Counted from the first letter of the stretch, positions 6,732 to 15,974 are shown. The stretch: 34,694 nucleotides of DNA from an uncultured Roseobacter sp. (GCA_913054455.1 CAJXIL010000024.1:1-34694), one strand, 5' to 3'. Notes: generated by a model from the sequence alone, not told the origin. Made by a program: numbers and translations.

Positions 6732-9700
6732 GTGGGGCAGCCTGCGCCAAGGCGCAGGCGCAGGTCCTTGCATGTGCTGCGCTGGTCCATCCGGTTGCTG
6801 GCGGTGCTCTGCTTCCTCGGCGCGGGGGCGATCTATTTTGGCATTGGCACAAGGATGGATGCGCCACAGTGGCTGCGCCAACGCCTAGAGACTCGGATCG
6901 AGCAGGAGCTGAATGGGCTGCAGCTGGAATTTGGCGAAATTAACTTTGTGATGAACCGTGGTTGGCGCCCCCGGATTGGTATGCGTGACGTCACATTACG
7001 AGCGGCAGATGGTTCGCCGATTGTCCAGTTGGCCGATGCTGAAATTTCAATGGCCATGCGGCCGTTGCTGCAGGGGACGATCCAGCCCAAACGTATTTAT
7101 CTGAGCGGTCTATACGCCAATTTACGCCGCGAATCTGATGGAATCGCCCTCAGCCTCTCTGAGGGCGGGTCGCCATTGCGACAGGCTGCGAACCTGCCAC
7201 AATTGATCGAGCAATGGGATCGCCAATTTGAATTGCCGGTTCTGTCCTCGCTGACCGAAGTGGCCACTGATGGGGTCACGCTACGCTACGAGGATGCGCG
7301 GCTGGGGCGGGTTTGGACCCTGGACGGCGGGCATGTGCGTTTCACACGTCAGGCCCAGTCCTTGACGATTTCCTCTGGGTTTTCCGTGCTGAGCGGTCGC
7401 CAAGACGTCGGCGCAGTTGAGGCCAACTACAAATCAGATATTGGCGATGCCGCTGCAGAGTTCGGGATTCTCATCAGCGATATTGCCAGTGAAGATATCG
7501 CGGTGCAGACGCCGGCTCTTGGGTGGCTGCAGGTCCTGCGCACCTCTATTTCCGGGTCCCTGCGCGGCGGCATCAACAGTGATGGCGGCCTGTTGCCGCT
7601 CTCTGCCGGCCTCCAGATCGGCCGGGGCGTTATACAGCCTGCGCCCGAAGCTTTGCCAATTCCGATCCACAGCGCCCACAGCTATTTTACATTTTTTCCG
7701 CTTGAGCAGCGCCTTCAGTTTGACGAGCTGAAGATCAACAGCGGCTGGGGATCGGGGACGATGGAGGGCAATGCGGAGCTTGCAGGAATTAGCGATGGCC
7801 GCCTGACAGATCTGGTGGGGCAGTTGCAGTTCACCGACCTCACTCTCAACCCGCGCGGGCTCTATGCAGAGCCCCAGATTTTCCAAGGTGTTACCGCGGA
7901 CTTTCGGTTGCAGCCCGCCCCTTTCCGCTTTCAGCTTGGGGAAATGCTGGTCGAACACGAGGGGCGGCAGATCCGTTTGGATGGCCGGCTGCAGACTGGT
8001 CCCGAGGGATGGGAATATGCGCTGAATGCGCGTTCTGACCGCCTGGATCTGGCGCAAGTGAAATCACTTTGGCCCGCCGGGGCGGCGGAAAAACCACGCC
8101 GATGGGTGGTGGAGAACATCTTTCAGGCCCAGGCTCAGGACGTGAACTTTGCCCTGCGTGGCAAGGGGCGCTCCAAGCCGTTTTACGCCTTGGATGCAAA
8201 TTTTACCGGGGCCGAAGTCAAATTCCAAAAGCACATGCCGCGCGTGCGCGGCGGCGCCGGTCATTTCAGCCTTTATAATACGCGGATGGTTGTTGTGGCT
8301 TCTGACGGAGTCGTGACGGCAGATGACGGTGGCGCGGTGCAGGTGGCGGGGACCTCCTTTATCATTCCAGATACCTCGGTGCGGGATGGCACGCCAGGAA
8401 TCGCCCGCGTGGTGGCCCAGGGCTCTGTCACAGCGGGATTGTCTTTGCTCAATCGCCCCCCACTGTCGATAATGGACAAAGCGCGGCTGCCTGTTGATCT
8501 GGCTGCAGGGCAGTTGCACGTTGTGGGGACGCTTGCGCTACCATTGAAACCAAAGGTCGCGCCAGAGGAAATCCTGTATCACTATCAAGGCACGGTCACC
8601 GGGGTGGAGAGCGAGACGCTGGTCCCTGGGCATGTGGTGGCGGCGCAGTCTCTGGCGCTGCGCGGTGATCAGGGGCAGGTGAATCTCTCTGGCGCAGGTA
8701 GCCTGTCCGGAATTCCGGTCAGCGCCACATGGAGCCAGAAAGTCGGGACAAAGGCGAGCCCTGCCAGTCGGGTGACGGGTGAGGTGGAAATCAGCCAAGA
8801 GGCCCTGGATACCCTACAGATTGGCCTGCCCCGCGGCACGCTTTCAGGCCAGGGACAGGGCCGTTACCAGCTTGATCTTGTCCCCAACAAACCGCCGCAG
8901 TTGCAGTTCTCTTCTGACCTGGTGGGGACGGCGTTGCGCATACCGCAGATCAGTTGGCGCAAGCCCCCGCAGACCCCGGGGCGTCTGGATATGGATGTGA
9001 CCCTGTCGACCCCGGTGAAGATCGATAGGCTTGCGCTTGAGGCGCCGGGCTTGCAGGCGCGGGGCTGGGTGAGCACCAAGGAAAATGGCGGGCTGAAACA
9101 AGCAAACCTGAGCACAGTTACTGTTGGCAACTGGATGCGGGGGGCTGTCAGCTTTATTGGCCTGAACAACGGTTTGGCCGAAACGCGCATTACCAGCGGC
9201 ACGCTTGATCTGCAAAGGGCTCCGTTTTCCGGGGAAAGCGGCAGCAGCTCAGGCGGCAGTTCGCAGACTGGCCCCATCACCATGCGGCTCGACCGCCTGC
9301 AGGTCACCGAAAGCATTGCCCTGACCAGCTTTCAGGGAAAGTTCTCGACACGTGGCGGGTTGAATGGGCAATTCACCGGCAACCTCAATGGGGCCACGCC
9401 GGTTTCTGGCGTTGTGGTTCCAAAGCCAGGCGGGGTCGCCACCCGGATCCGTTCGGAGGACGCGGGGGGGGTCTTTCAGGCCGCAGGCATCCTGCGACAT
9501 GGGCGGGGCGGGAGCTTTGACATGACTTTGCTGCCGTCAAAACAACCCGGAGAATATGACGGAGAGATCAAAATCAAGAACACCCGGATCAAGAATGCCC
9601 CCTCCATGGCGGCGCTGTTGAATGCGATCAGCGTCATTGGACTGCTGGATGAACTGTCTGGGGGGGGCATTCTGTTCACCGGAATGGAGGCAAAGTTCAG

Positions 9701-10067
9701 GCTCGGCTCTACCCATCTGGTGCTGCATGAGAGCAGCGCGGTTGGCCCCTCCTTGGGGCTATCGATGGATGGGATTTATGATCTGAAAACAGGCGCGCTG
9801 AACATGCGTGGTGTGATCTCGCCGATCTATATCATCAATGCCATTGGCCGGGTGGTTGCCCGCAAGGGGGAGGGGCTGTTTGGCTTTGCCTTTAAGCTAA
9901 GAGGCACCTCGGATGACCCAAAGGTCAGCGTCAATCCGCTGTCGGCCCTCGCCCCTGGCATGTTCCGCGAGATTTTTCGTGGCAAGGCACCAACCGTTCC
10001 AGGCGTGCAGGCAGAAGAATCACAATCCCAGCCGGAGCCGCCCAGCTCTAGGGGCGGGGACCGGTGA
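6732..10067 (+). CDS. YhdP/AsmA-like inter-membrane protein
   Basis: A 1111-residue protein with an Arg-rich cytoplasmic N-terminus (PRRRRRS), one transmembrane helix at about 16-38 (LRWSIRLLAVLCFLGAGAIYF), and then a very long periplasmic beta-rich region, ending in a Pro/Glu/Ser tail. Overall architecture, length and the C-terminal segment (SMAALLNAISVIGLLDEL, then DGIYDLKTGALNMRG) match the DUF3971/AsmA-2 group that includes E. coli YhdP. AsmA-like proteins form hydrophobic grooves that move phospholipid between inner and outer membranes. The start is uncertain: GTG 6732 has a GAGGA only four bases upstream, while the frame is open back to 6672 with AAAGGA (6663-6668) well placed for a CTG at 6675, giving a 19-residue acidic extension. 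It diverges from bcp. Its own downstream neighbour queA is 77 bases away. Confidence 0.87.
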   Translation: MGQPAPRRRRRSLHVLRWSIRLLAVLCFLGAGAIYFGIGTRMDAPQWLRQRLETRIEQELNGLQLEFGEINFVMNRGWRPRIGMRDVTLRAADGSPIVQLADAEISMAMRPLLQGTIQPKRIYLSGLYANLRRESDGIALSLSEGGSPLRQAANLPQLIEQWDRQFELPVLSSLTEVATDGVTLRYEDARLGRVWTLDGGHVRFTRQAQSLTISSGFSVLSGRQDVGAVEANYKSDIGDAAAEFGILISDIASEDIAVQTPALGWLQVLRTSISGSLRGGINSDGGLLPLSAGLQIGRGVIQPAPEALPIPIHSAHSYFTFFPLEQRLQFDELKINSGWGSGTMEGNAELAGISDGRLTDLVGQLQFTDLTLNPRGLYAEPQIFQGVTADFRLQPAPFRFQLGEMLVEHEGRQIRLDGRLQTGPEGWEYALNARSDRLDLAQVKSLWPAGAAEKPRRWVVENIFQAQAQDVNFALRGKGRSKPFYALDANFTGAEVKFQKHMPRVRGGAGHFSLYNTRMVVVASDGVVTADDGGAVQVAGTSFIIPDTSVRDGTPGIARVVAQGSVTAGLSLLNRPPLSIMDKARLPVDLAAGQLHVVGTLALPLKPKVAPEEILYHYQGTVTGVESETLVPGHVVAAQSLALRGDQGQVNLSGAGSLSGIPVSATWSQKVGTKASPASRVTGEVEISQEALDTLQIGLPRGTLSGQGQGRYQLDLVPNKPPQLQFSSDLVGTALRIPQISWRKPPQTPGRLDMDVTLSTPVKIDRLALEAPGLQARGWVSTKENGGLKQANLSTVTVGNWMRGAVSFIGLNNGLAETRITSGTLDLQRAPFSGESGSSSGGSSQTGPITMRLDRLQVTESIALTSFQGKFSTRGGLNGQFTGNLNGATPVSGVVVPKPGGVATRIRSEDAGGVFQAAGILRHGRGGSFDMTLLPSKQPGEYDGEIKIKNTRIKNAPSMAALLNAISVIGLLDELSGGGILFTGMEAKFRLGSTHLVLHESSAVGPSLGLSMDGIYDLKTGALNMRGVISPIYIINAIGRVVARKGEGLFGFAFKLRGTSDDPKVSVNPLSALAPGMFREIFRGKAPTVPGVQAEESQSQPEPPSSRGGDR

Positions 10068-10144
10068 AGCCCCTTAGAGCCTTGTCGCGCCTGTTGCATG
10101 CGACAGCCATAGCCAAGCCGGGATAAAGGCCTTAAAGGGGCGCC

Positions 10145-11215
10145 ATGAAACTGAGTGATTTTGATTTTGACCTGCCCGATGACTTGATCGCCACCCGCCC
10201 GGCGACGCCGCGCAGCGCGGCGCGCTTGCTCGTGGCCACGCCTGACCAGATGATGGATGGGCATGTTGGTGATCTTGTTGACCTGTTGCAGCCGGGGGAT
10301 CGGCTGGTTCTGAACGACACAAAGGTCATCCCTGCAAGGCTGTCTGGTTTGCGCCATCGCGATACAGCACAGGGGCGCATGGCGGCCAAGATCGAAGTGA
10401 CCCTGCTAGACCCCAAAGCAGATGGCAGCTGGTCTGCCTTGCTGAAGCCCTTGAAGAAGGTCAAAACCGGCGAAACCGTTGCGTTTTCCGATGACCTGTC
10501 AGCCGAGCTGGTTGGCGTGTCAGAGGGGCAGGGGCTTTTGCGATTCAACCTTGAGGGTGATGATTTCGATGCGGCGCTCAATGCTGCCGGCGCGATGCCA
10601 CTACCACCCTATATTGCGGCCAAACGGGCCGCCGACGACCAAGATAAGGAAGACTATCAAACCGTTTGGGCACGCCACTCAGGCGCGGTCGCGGCGCCGA
10701 CGGCTTCGCTGCATTTCGATCAAGACCTGTTGGCGGCGCTGAAGGCCAAGGGCGTGCAGTTCACCTATGTGACCTTGCATGTGGGGGCGGGCACCTTCCT
10801 GCCGGTGAAGGTCGAAGATGTCACCAGCCATAAGATGCATGCGGAATGGGGCCGGGTCAGCGCTGAGGCCGCCGCCGAAATCGCCGCGACCAAAGCCGCC
10901 GGAGGGCGTGTTATCCCTGTCGGAACCACCGCCCTGCGGCTGATTGAAAGTGCGGCGCGTGATGGTACCGTCCAGCCCTGGGAGGGGGAGACGGATATCT
11001 TTATTTTTCCAGGCTTCACCTTCCATGCTGCAGACGCGCTGATGACCAATTTTCACCTGCCAAAATCCACCCTGCTGATGCTGATCTCGGCATTGATGGG
11101 TCAGGATCGGGTGCGTGAGATCTATGAGCACGCTGTAAACAGCCGGTATCGTTTCTTTTCTTACGGCGACGGGTCGCTTTTATTGCCCCAAGAGACGAAT
11201 ACGCCGCAGAAGTGA
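10145..11215 (+). CDS. queA: S-adenosylmethionine:tRNA ribosyltransferase-isomerase
   Basis: A 356-residue QueA. It transfers and isomerises the ribosyl moiety of S-adenosylmethionine onto 7-aminomethyl-7-deazaguanine at tRNA position 34, forming epoxyqueuosine. Family signatures include [20 protein letters not shown] at the N-terminus, [22 protein letters not shown] [23 protein letters not shown], and [20 protein letters not shown] near the C-terminus. The ATG has a strong AAAGGGG box six bases away. The usual length is about 345-360. tgt, often adjacent in related genomes, is not next to it here; an MFS gene follows instead. Confidence 0.97.
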   Translation: MKLSDFDFDLPDDLIATRPATPRSAARLLVATPDQMMDGHVGDLVDLLQPGDRLVLNDTKVIPARLSGLRHRDTAQGRMAAKIEVTLLDPKADGSWSALLKPLKKVKTGETVAFSDDLSAELVGVSEGQGLLRFNLEGDDFDAALNAAGAMPLPPYIAAKRAADDQDKEDYQTVWARHSGAVAAPTASLHFDQDLLAALKAKGVQFTYVTLHVGAGTFLPVKVEDVTSHKMHAEWGRVSAEAAAEIAATKAAGGRVIPVGTTALRLIESAARDGTVQPWEGETDIFIFPGFTFHAADALMTNFHLPKSTLLMLISALMGQDRVREIYEHAVNSRYRFFSYGDGSLLLPQETNTPQK

Positions 11216-11340
11216 CGCGAATGAACCTAGACAAGCGCAGGTAATATCCGCTCTGATCAGAGTAGGGTAACCCGCTTCATTCGACCTACATTAACCGACA
11301 CTTGCCTCTGACTTCAGGGGCCCTCGTCAGAAACAACAGA

Positions 11341-11385
11341 CGGGCAGGAGCCGCTGGAACACGCGTTTCAGTGCGGAGCTGCCCG
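11341..11385 (+). ncRNA. Long leader hairpin before the MFS gene
   Basis: A nested inverted repeat in the 190-base gap after queA. CGGGCAG (11341-11347) pairs with CTGCCCG (11379-11385); inside, CCGC (11351-11354) pairs with GCGG (11373-11376), and TGGAAC (11355-11360) pairs with GTTTCA (11365-11370), leaving an ACGC loop. The structure ends 5 bases before an AAAGGAG ribosome-binding site (11391-11397). It lacks a T-run, so it is not a standard terminator. It could be a 5' UTR regulatory element or the 3' end of the queA transcript. No known riboswitch class is recognised. Confidence 0.45.
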
Positions 11386-11405
11386 ACGGCAAAGGAGTCA
11401 CCGCA

Positions 11406-12680
11406 ATGCTGCAGGTTTTGTCGAGCGCTTGGGCGCTGCTTTTGGGCATGGGCATGCTGATGATTGGCAATGGCATGCAGGGCACTATTCTAGGTGTGCG
11501 GGGCGCGATGGAGGGGTTTTCGACCCTGCAGATGTCTTTTGTGATGTCGGCCTATTTTATCGGCTTTCTCGGGGGCTCGCGGCTGGCGCCTGATATGATC
11601 CGCCGGGTTGGGCATGTGCGGGTCTTTGCGGCGCTGGCGTCGCTGATCTCTGCCGTTATGATTCTATATCCGGCTGTGGCCAATCCGATCGCCTGGATGC
11701 TGGGCCGTGCCTTGATTGGTTTTTGCTTCTCCGGGGTTTATGTGACGGCTGAAAGCTGGCTCAACAATGCCTCGGACAATGCAAACCGCGGCAAGGCCCT
11801 GTCCCTCTATATGATTGTGCAGACGATGGGGATCGTAACGGCCCAGGCGCTGATGCTGGTAGGCGACCCGGCAGGATATGAGACCTTTGTCATTGCCTCC
11901 GTTGTGATTTCAGTCTCCTTTGCACCGATCCTGTTGTCGATTTCGCCGACGCCTGCCTTTGAAACCACCAAACCCATGTCCTTGCGCGAGTTGATGGATG
12001 TCTCGCCGCTTGGCTGTGTGGGCATGTTCCTGCTGGGGGGCATCTTCTCAGCCCAGTTTGGCATGAGCGCAGTCTATGCTGCAGAAGCCGGGCTGACCCT
12101 GTCCCAGATTTCGATCTTTATTGCCACCTTCTACATCGGCGCCATCATCCTGCAGTACCCGTTGGGCTGGATGTCCGACTGGATGGATCGTCGGGTGCTT
12201 GTTCTGGCGGTCTCTGCACTGGGGGGCGGGGCTGCGATCCTGGGTATGATGATGGGCGGGGAGTACAGCTTTTTGTTGCTGGCGGCCTTCTTCATTGGCG
12301 GTATGTCCAACCCGCTTTACTCGCTGCTGATCGCCCATACCAATGACTACCTGGATCATGACGATATGGCGGCGGCCTCGGGTGGGTTGGTCTTTATCAA
12401 CGGGCTGGGGGCCATTGCCGGTCCGCTGATTACTGGCTGGATCATGAGCGATGCGGTCTTTGGACCTTCTGGCTATTTTCTGTTCATGGCGGTCTTGCTA
12501 ATCGCTCTGGCCGTCTATGCGCTCTACCGCACCACACAGCGGGCGGCGATTCCCGCCGATGAGACCGGTATCATGTCGCCCATGACACCCACTGGCTCGC
12601 CTGTGGTGGTGGAGTTCGCCCAGGAATACGCCATTGAAACCGAGATCGAGGAGCAAGAAGCCGCCAATGAGGCTGGCTGA
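11406..12680 (+). CDS. MFS transporter
   Basis: A 424-residue multi-pass membrane protein with about 12 hydrophobic helices in two halves. After helix 2 there is a short basic loop (RLAPDMIRRVGHVRVF), and between halves a longer loop (PTPAFETTKPMSLRELMD), the classic MFS layout. The motif GWMSDWMDRRVLVL after helix 8 matches the second-half motif-A loop. The N-terminus (GMLMIGNGMQGTILGVRGAMEGF) resembles the YcaD-like MFS subgroup. A charged C-terminal tail (EIEEQEAANEAG) is cytoplasmic. Substrate cannot be inferred. The start ATG has an AAAGGAG box 8 bases upstream and follows a structured leader. Confidence 0.9.
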   Translation: MLQVLSSAWALLLGMGMLMIGNGMQGTILGVRGAMEGFSTLQMSFVMSAYFIGFLGGSRLAPDMIRRVGHVRVFAALASLISAVMILYPAVANPIAWMLGRALIGFCFSGVYVTAESWLNNASDNANRGKALSLYMIVQTMGIVTAQALMLVGDPAGYETFVIASVVISVSFAPILLSISPTPAFETTKPMSLRELMDVSPLGCVGMFLLGGIFSAQFGMSAVYAAEAGLTLSQISIFIATFYIGAIILQYPLGWMSDWMDRRVLVLAVSALGGGAAILGMMMGGEYSFLLLAAFFIGGMSNPLYSLLIAHTNDYLDHDDMAAASGGLVFINGLGAIAGPLITGWIMSDAVFGPSGYFLFMAVLLIALAVYALYRTTQRAAIPADETGIMSPMTPTGSPVVVEFAQEYAIETEIEEQEAANEAG

Positions 12681-12741
12681 TTGCGCTAACCCTATGGGTC
12701 TGTGAGGAATATTTCAGCAATCAAGCCAAAATGTTGCAAAT

Positions 12742-12758
12742 AGTGACCCGGCGTCACT
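12742..12758. repeat. Short inverted repeat before the DUF924 gene
   Basis: AGTGAC (12742-12747), CCGGC, GTCACT (12753-12758): a perfect 6-bp dyad about 60 bases after the MFS stop and 60 bases before the DUF924 start. It has no T-tail. It could be an operator or a weak 3' hairpin; I cannot distinguish these. Confidence 0.3.
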
Positions 12759-12819
12759 TGAAAAGAGCGGGCGAATGGGGCTGAACTGAACCTCAGTATT
12801 AATACGTGGAGATGGACCG

Positions 12820-13398
12820 ATGCAGGGCCCCGAAGAGATCCTCAAATTTTGGCTGGATGAGGTTGGAGAAAAAGGCTGGTATCTGGCCGAAGATGCGCTG
12901 GATGAGACAATCGTAACGCGGTTCAAGGACACATGGGAGGCGGCCTGTGAGGGTAAGTTTTCCCTATGGCTGACCTATCCGTCTGGAACACTGGCCTATA
13001 TCATTCTGATGGACCAGTTCCCACGCAATATGTTTCGTGGAACTGGTGAGGCCTTTTTCTCGGATCGGATGGCGCTGAGCGCCGCTAAGAATGCGATCCA
13101 GAAAAAGTGGGACTTGAAGATCGACGAACCTGCGCGCCAGTTTTTCTATCTGCCTTTGATGCATTCCGAAAACCTCTGCGATCAGGAGCGCTGTGTGCGG
13201 CTGATGAAGGAACGCATGCCCAAAAGTGGCGCCTCCAATATGTTGCATGCGCGGGCCCATAGGGAGGTGATCCGCCTGTTTGGCCGCTTCCCCTATCGCA
13301 ACGAGGTCTTGCTGCGTAACAGCACCGCTCCTGAGAAAGACTATGTCACCGCTGGCGGCTATGGAGCAACCGTGCGCAACCTACAGGCCGCAGGCTAA
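12820..13398 (+). CDS. DUF924 family protein
   Basis: A 192-residue soluble protein of the DUF924 family (TPR-like helical fold). Diagnostic motifs: the N-terminal ILKFWLDEVGEKGWY, IILMDQFPRNMFRGT, FFYLPLMHSENLCDQERCVR and HREVIRLFGRFPYRNEVLLR near the end. The family is widespread in proteobacteria and its biochemical role is not established. The ATG is preceded by a GGAG box. The gene is monocistronic by appearance, with an intrinsic terminator 10 bases after the stop. Confidence 0.93.
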   Translation: MQGPEEILKFWLDEVGEKGWYLAEDALDETIVTRFKDTWEAACEGKFSLWLTYPSGTLAYIILMDQFPRNMFRGTGEAFFSDRMALSAAKNAIQKKWDLKIDEPARQFFYLPLMHSENLCDQERCVRLMKERMPKSGASNMLHARAHREVIRLFGRFPYRNEVLLRNSTAPEKDYVTAGGYGATVRNLQAAG

Positions 13399-13408
13399 TA
13401 GACGACAG

Positions 13409-13438
13409 CAGGGAGCCATTCAGCGGCTCCCTGTTTTT
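13409..13438 (+). terminator. Rho-independent terminator of the DUF924 gene
   Basis: A perfect 9-bp stem CAGGGAGCC (13409-13417) and GGCTCCCTG (13425-13433), with a 7-nt loop, runs directly into TTTTT (13434-13438). It starts 10 bases after the stop codon. Confidence 0.9.
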
Positions 13439-13510
13439 GGCCCGATTGCTGAACCGTTTAACCATGACTGCTTTCTTCGGCTGCCCCTAAGAAAGTTCCG
13501 AGTTCACTCT

Positions 13511-13942
13511 TTAGTTCAGCAGGGCCGCGACGTCTGGAGCGCAGTTTTGCAGGCGGGGCAGGCGCGTCGCGATCTCGGCCGATAGGCTCTGCATGGCTGC
13601 CTCCATTGCGGTCGTCACCACTTGGGCAGGTAATTCGCTCATTTGCTCGGTCTCTGCATTGATCCGCGACAGCTGCTCCTCCAGTCTGGCGAGCCTGAAC
13701 CGCATCTCAGCACTGTCGGGGGCCTCAGACTGGGTCAGGACTAGGTTCAAGGACGTAATTTCCGTATTCATCGTTTGGAGTTGATCATAGATCGGCGTGA
13801 AGCGCGCACTTATTTCGCCCAGATTCTCGCTTACTCCGCGGGCAGAGGCGAAGAGCTGCCAGCCCAAGAATAAGCAGAGCGCCAGCAACAGCAAGGTGGC
13901 ATTGAGCAGGGCTTTGAGGAGGTTCAAAATTGTCTTTGTCAT
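13511..13942 (-). CDS. Single-pass membrane protein with coiled coil, hypothetical
   Basis: A 143-residue protein from ATG 13942 (MTKTILNLLKALLNAT); the frame is open to 14023, but the extra residues look non-conserved. A transmembrane helix occupies about residues 9-29 (LKALLNATLLLLALCLFLGW). A heptad-like region follows (about 40-105: EISARFTPIYDQLQTMNTEI then FRLARLEEQLSRINAETEQM), predicting a coiled coil in the periplasm. It has one late cysteine near the C-terminus. I do not recognise a family. It lies between two plus-strand genes and converges on the DUF924 gene. Confidence 0.65.
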   Translation of the reverse strand: MTKTILNLLKALLNATLLLLALCLFLGWQLFASARGVSENLGEISARFTPIYDQLQTMNTEITSLNLVLTQSEAPDSAEMRFRLARLEEQLSRINAETEQMSELPAQVVTTAMEAAMQSLSAEIATRLPRLQNCAPDVAALLN

Positions 13943-14198
13943 CCTGTTGCATCTCTTTACGATTCTGGCGGAAATTCTAGCTAGTATAGGCGAAACTACA
14001 GGGCTATGTTTTCCTAAAGACAAAAAGAGCGCCGCAAAATCTTTTCCACCTCAGGGTGTGTCGACTTTGGGGGGTGAGGGGCGAGCGCGCGCGGTTTTCG
14101 GGGCGCTTTTTCTCCGATTTGACTGAGTGTTTGCAGTTTGTGGAAAAGTAGTTTAACGGTGAACTAATTTATGTTTATCCTTTTGGTGAGGGAAGACC

Positions 14199-15593
14199 AT
14201 GGCCGCACAAACCTATGATGTCATCGTAATTGGCGCAGGACCGGGGGGCTATGTCGCCGCAATCCGTGCGGCTCAGCTGGGGCTGAAAACCGTAATCGTC
14301 GAGCGCGAGAATCTCGGCGGGATCTGCCTCAATTGGGGCTGCATCCCCACCAAGGCCCTGCTGCGGTCGTCAGAAGTGTTTCATCTGATGGAGCGGGCCA
14401 AGGAGTTTGGCCTGGGTGCGGATAATATCACCTATGATCTGGACGCTGTTGTCAAACGCTCACGCGGGGTGGCAAAACAGCTGTCTTCGGGCATTGGTCA
14501 TCTGATGAAGAAGAATAAGATCACCGTGGTGATGGGCGAGGCGACAATCCCTGCCAAGGGCAAGGTCAGCGTAAAAACCGATAAGGGGACGCAGGAGCTC
14601 GCCGCCAAGAATATCATCCTAGCCACTGGCGCGCGGGCGCGGGAACTGCCTGGGCTGGAAGGGGATGGCGATCTGGTCTGGACCTACCGCGATGCGCTGG
14701 TGCCGCCCCGGATGCCCAAAAAGCTCCTGGTCATTGGCTCTGGTGCCATTGGGATTGAATTCGCGAGCTTTTACAACACTTTGGGCGCTGAAACCACTGT
14801 GGTAGAAGTCATGGACCGGGTGCTGCCGGTGGAAGATGCTGAGATTTCAGCCTTTGCCAAGAAGGCCTTTGTCAAACAGGGCATGAAGATCATGGAAAAA
14901 GCCATGGTCAAGCAGTTGGACCGGGGCAAGGGCAAGGTCACCGCCCATATTGAGGTTGGTGGCAAAGTTGAAAAGCAGGAGTTCGACACGGTGATCTCTG
15001 CCGTGGGCATTGTCGGCAATGTCGAAGGCCTGGGGCTGGAGGCGCTTGGCGTCAAGATCGACCGTACTCATGTGGTGACAGATGCCTACTGCCGCACCGG
15101 GGTTGATGGTCTCTATGCCATCGGCGACATCGCAGGTGCGCCCTGGTTGGCCCATAAGGCAAGCCACGAAGGCGTCATGGTGGCGGATCTGATCGGTGGC
15201 AAACATGCCCATCCGGTGAAACCCGAAAGCATTGCAGGCTGTACCTATTGCCAGCCGCAGGTCGCCAGCGTTGGCTATACTGAGGCAAAGGCCAAAGAGC
15301 TTGGCTATGACATCAAAGTCGGGCGCTTTCCCTTTATCGGCAACGGCAAAGCCATCGCTCTAGGCGAGGCCGAAGGCATGGTCAAAACCGTGTTTGATGC
15401 CAAAACCGGCGAACTGCTGGGCGCCCATATGGTCGGTGCCGAAGTGACCGAGCTGATCCAGGGCTATGTGGTGGGCCGTCAGTTGGAAACCACGGAAGAA
15501 GACCTGATGAACACCGTCTTCCCGCATCCAACGCTGAGCGAGATGATGCATGAAAGTGTGCTCGACGCCTTTGACCGGGTCATTCACATGTAG
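14199..15593 (+). CDS. lpdA: Dihydrolipoyl dehydrogenase (E3)
   Basis: A 464-residue flavoprotein disulfide reductase that reoxidises dihydrolipoamide in 2-oxoacid dehydrogenase complexes or the glycine cleavage system, with NAD+ as acceptor. The FAD-binding VIGAGPGGYVAA is at residues 9-20; the redox-active disulfide is in GGICLNWGCIPTKALL; the NAD-binding LVIGSGAIGIEFASFY lies near 177-192; and the active-site HPTLSE motif is near the C-terminus. Length is typical. It stands alone here, with no E1 or E2 genes in the window, so the complex it serves cannot be told from context. A GAGGGAAG box precedes the ATG, and a GC-rich terminator follows. Confidence 0.96.
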   Translation: MAAQTYDVIVIGAGPGGYVAAIRAAQLGLKTVIVERENLGGICLNWGCIPTKALLRSSEVFHLMERAKEFGLGADNITYDLDAVVKRSRGVAKQLSSGIGHLMKKNKITVVMGEATIPAKGKVSVKTDKGTQELAAKNIILATGARARELPGLEGDGDLVWTYRDALVPPRMPKKLLVIGSGAIGIEFASFYNTLGAETTVVEVMDRVLPVEDAEISAFAKKAFVKQGMKIMEKAMVKQLDRGKGKVTAHIEVGGKVEKQEFDTVISAVGIVGNVEGLGLEALGVKIDRTHVVTDAYCRTGVDGLYAIGDIAGAPWLAHKASHEGVMVADLIGGKHAHPVKPESIAGCTYCQPQVASVGYTEAKAKELGYDIKVGRFPFIGNGKAIALGEAEGMVKTVFDAKTGELLGAHMVGAEVTELIQGYVVGRQLETTEEDLMNTVFPHPTLSEMMHESVLDAFDRVIHM

Positions 15594-15625
15594 GTTGGCC
15601 CCGCCAGCGACAGTGTAAGTGCAAA

Positions 15626-15657
15626 GCGCGCGTCCTTTCGGGGCGCGCGTCTTTTTT
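15626..15657 (+). terminator. Rho-independent terminator of lpdA
   Basis: A GC-rich stem, GCGCGC (15626-15631) with GCGCGC (15643-15648) and a few inner pairs, is followed after GTC by TTTTTT (15652-15657). It lies about 35 bases after the lpdA stop. Confidence 0.75.
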
Positions 15658-15791
15658 CGAATGTTAAGACACCGCTAAAATCTACCTAAAGCCTTTGTGA
15701 TAATCTCGGCAATTGCGCCCTTCTGGCCTTATTCCTCTCAATTTCCTGCGCAAGTCTGCGAACTTGTGGATCGTAAGTTGGAGCGTTTTGA

Positions 15792-15932
15792 ATGAGTATT
15801 GAAATTGTTGCTAACACGACCCTTTCGACGGTGCGTGCGGTTCTGGGCCTGTCTAAATGGTCCCATTCTGACAAAATGGCAGTCCTGCGGAGCTGGCACT
15901 CAGAGGTGGCCCGGTCTAAAGGTGAGGTCTAG
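15792..15932 (+). CDS. Candidate small ORF, 46 residues, hypothetical
   Basis: An ATG-initiated 46-codon frame ends in TAG 42 bases before the next MFS gene. A GGAG box (15779-15782) sits at good spacing upstream. The product is MSIEIVANTTLSTVRAVLGL followed by a Trp/His/Ser/Lys-containing tail (SKWSHSDKMAVLRSWHSEVA); it is soluble-looking, with a possible helix at 12-20. It could be a small protein co-expressed with the transporter, or a leader peptide. The opposite strand has a TTG-initiated frame (15686-15874) that lacks a ribosome-binding site. I do not recognise a family. Confidence 0.4.
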   Translation: MSIEIVANTTLSTVRAVLGLSKWSHSDKMAVLRSWHSEVARSKGEV

Positions 15933-15974
15933 GGGCAGGGCGCAGCTGCCCTCAACCTGAGGGAGTGGCGGCCA

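Noticed and set aside
7434..8057. Minus-strand 207-codon frame within the YhdP-like gene
   Set aside because: High-GC antisense shadow with atypical composition and no start signal.
8864..9316. Minus-strand 150-codon frame inside the YhdP-like gene
   Set aside because: Antisense shadow of a well-supported coding sequence.
11341..11385. Guanidine-II (mini-ykkC) riboswitch
   Set aside because: That class needs two hairpins with ACGR loops. Only one hairpin with an ACGC loop is present.
14847..15212. Minus-strand frame within lpdA
   Set aside because: Shadow of the highly conserved lpdA frame.
15686..15874. Minus-strand 62-codon frame beside lpdA
   Set aside because: TTG start without a ribosome-binding site, and it overlaps the better-supported plus-strand small ORF.
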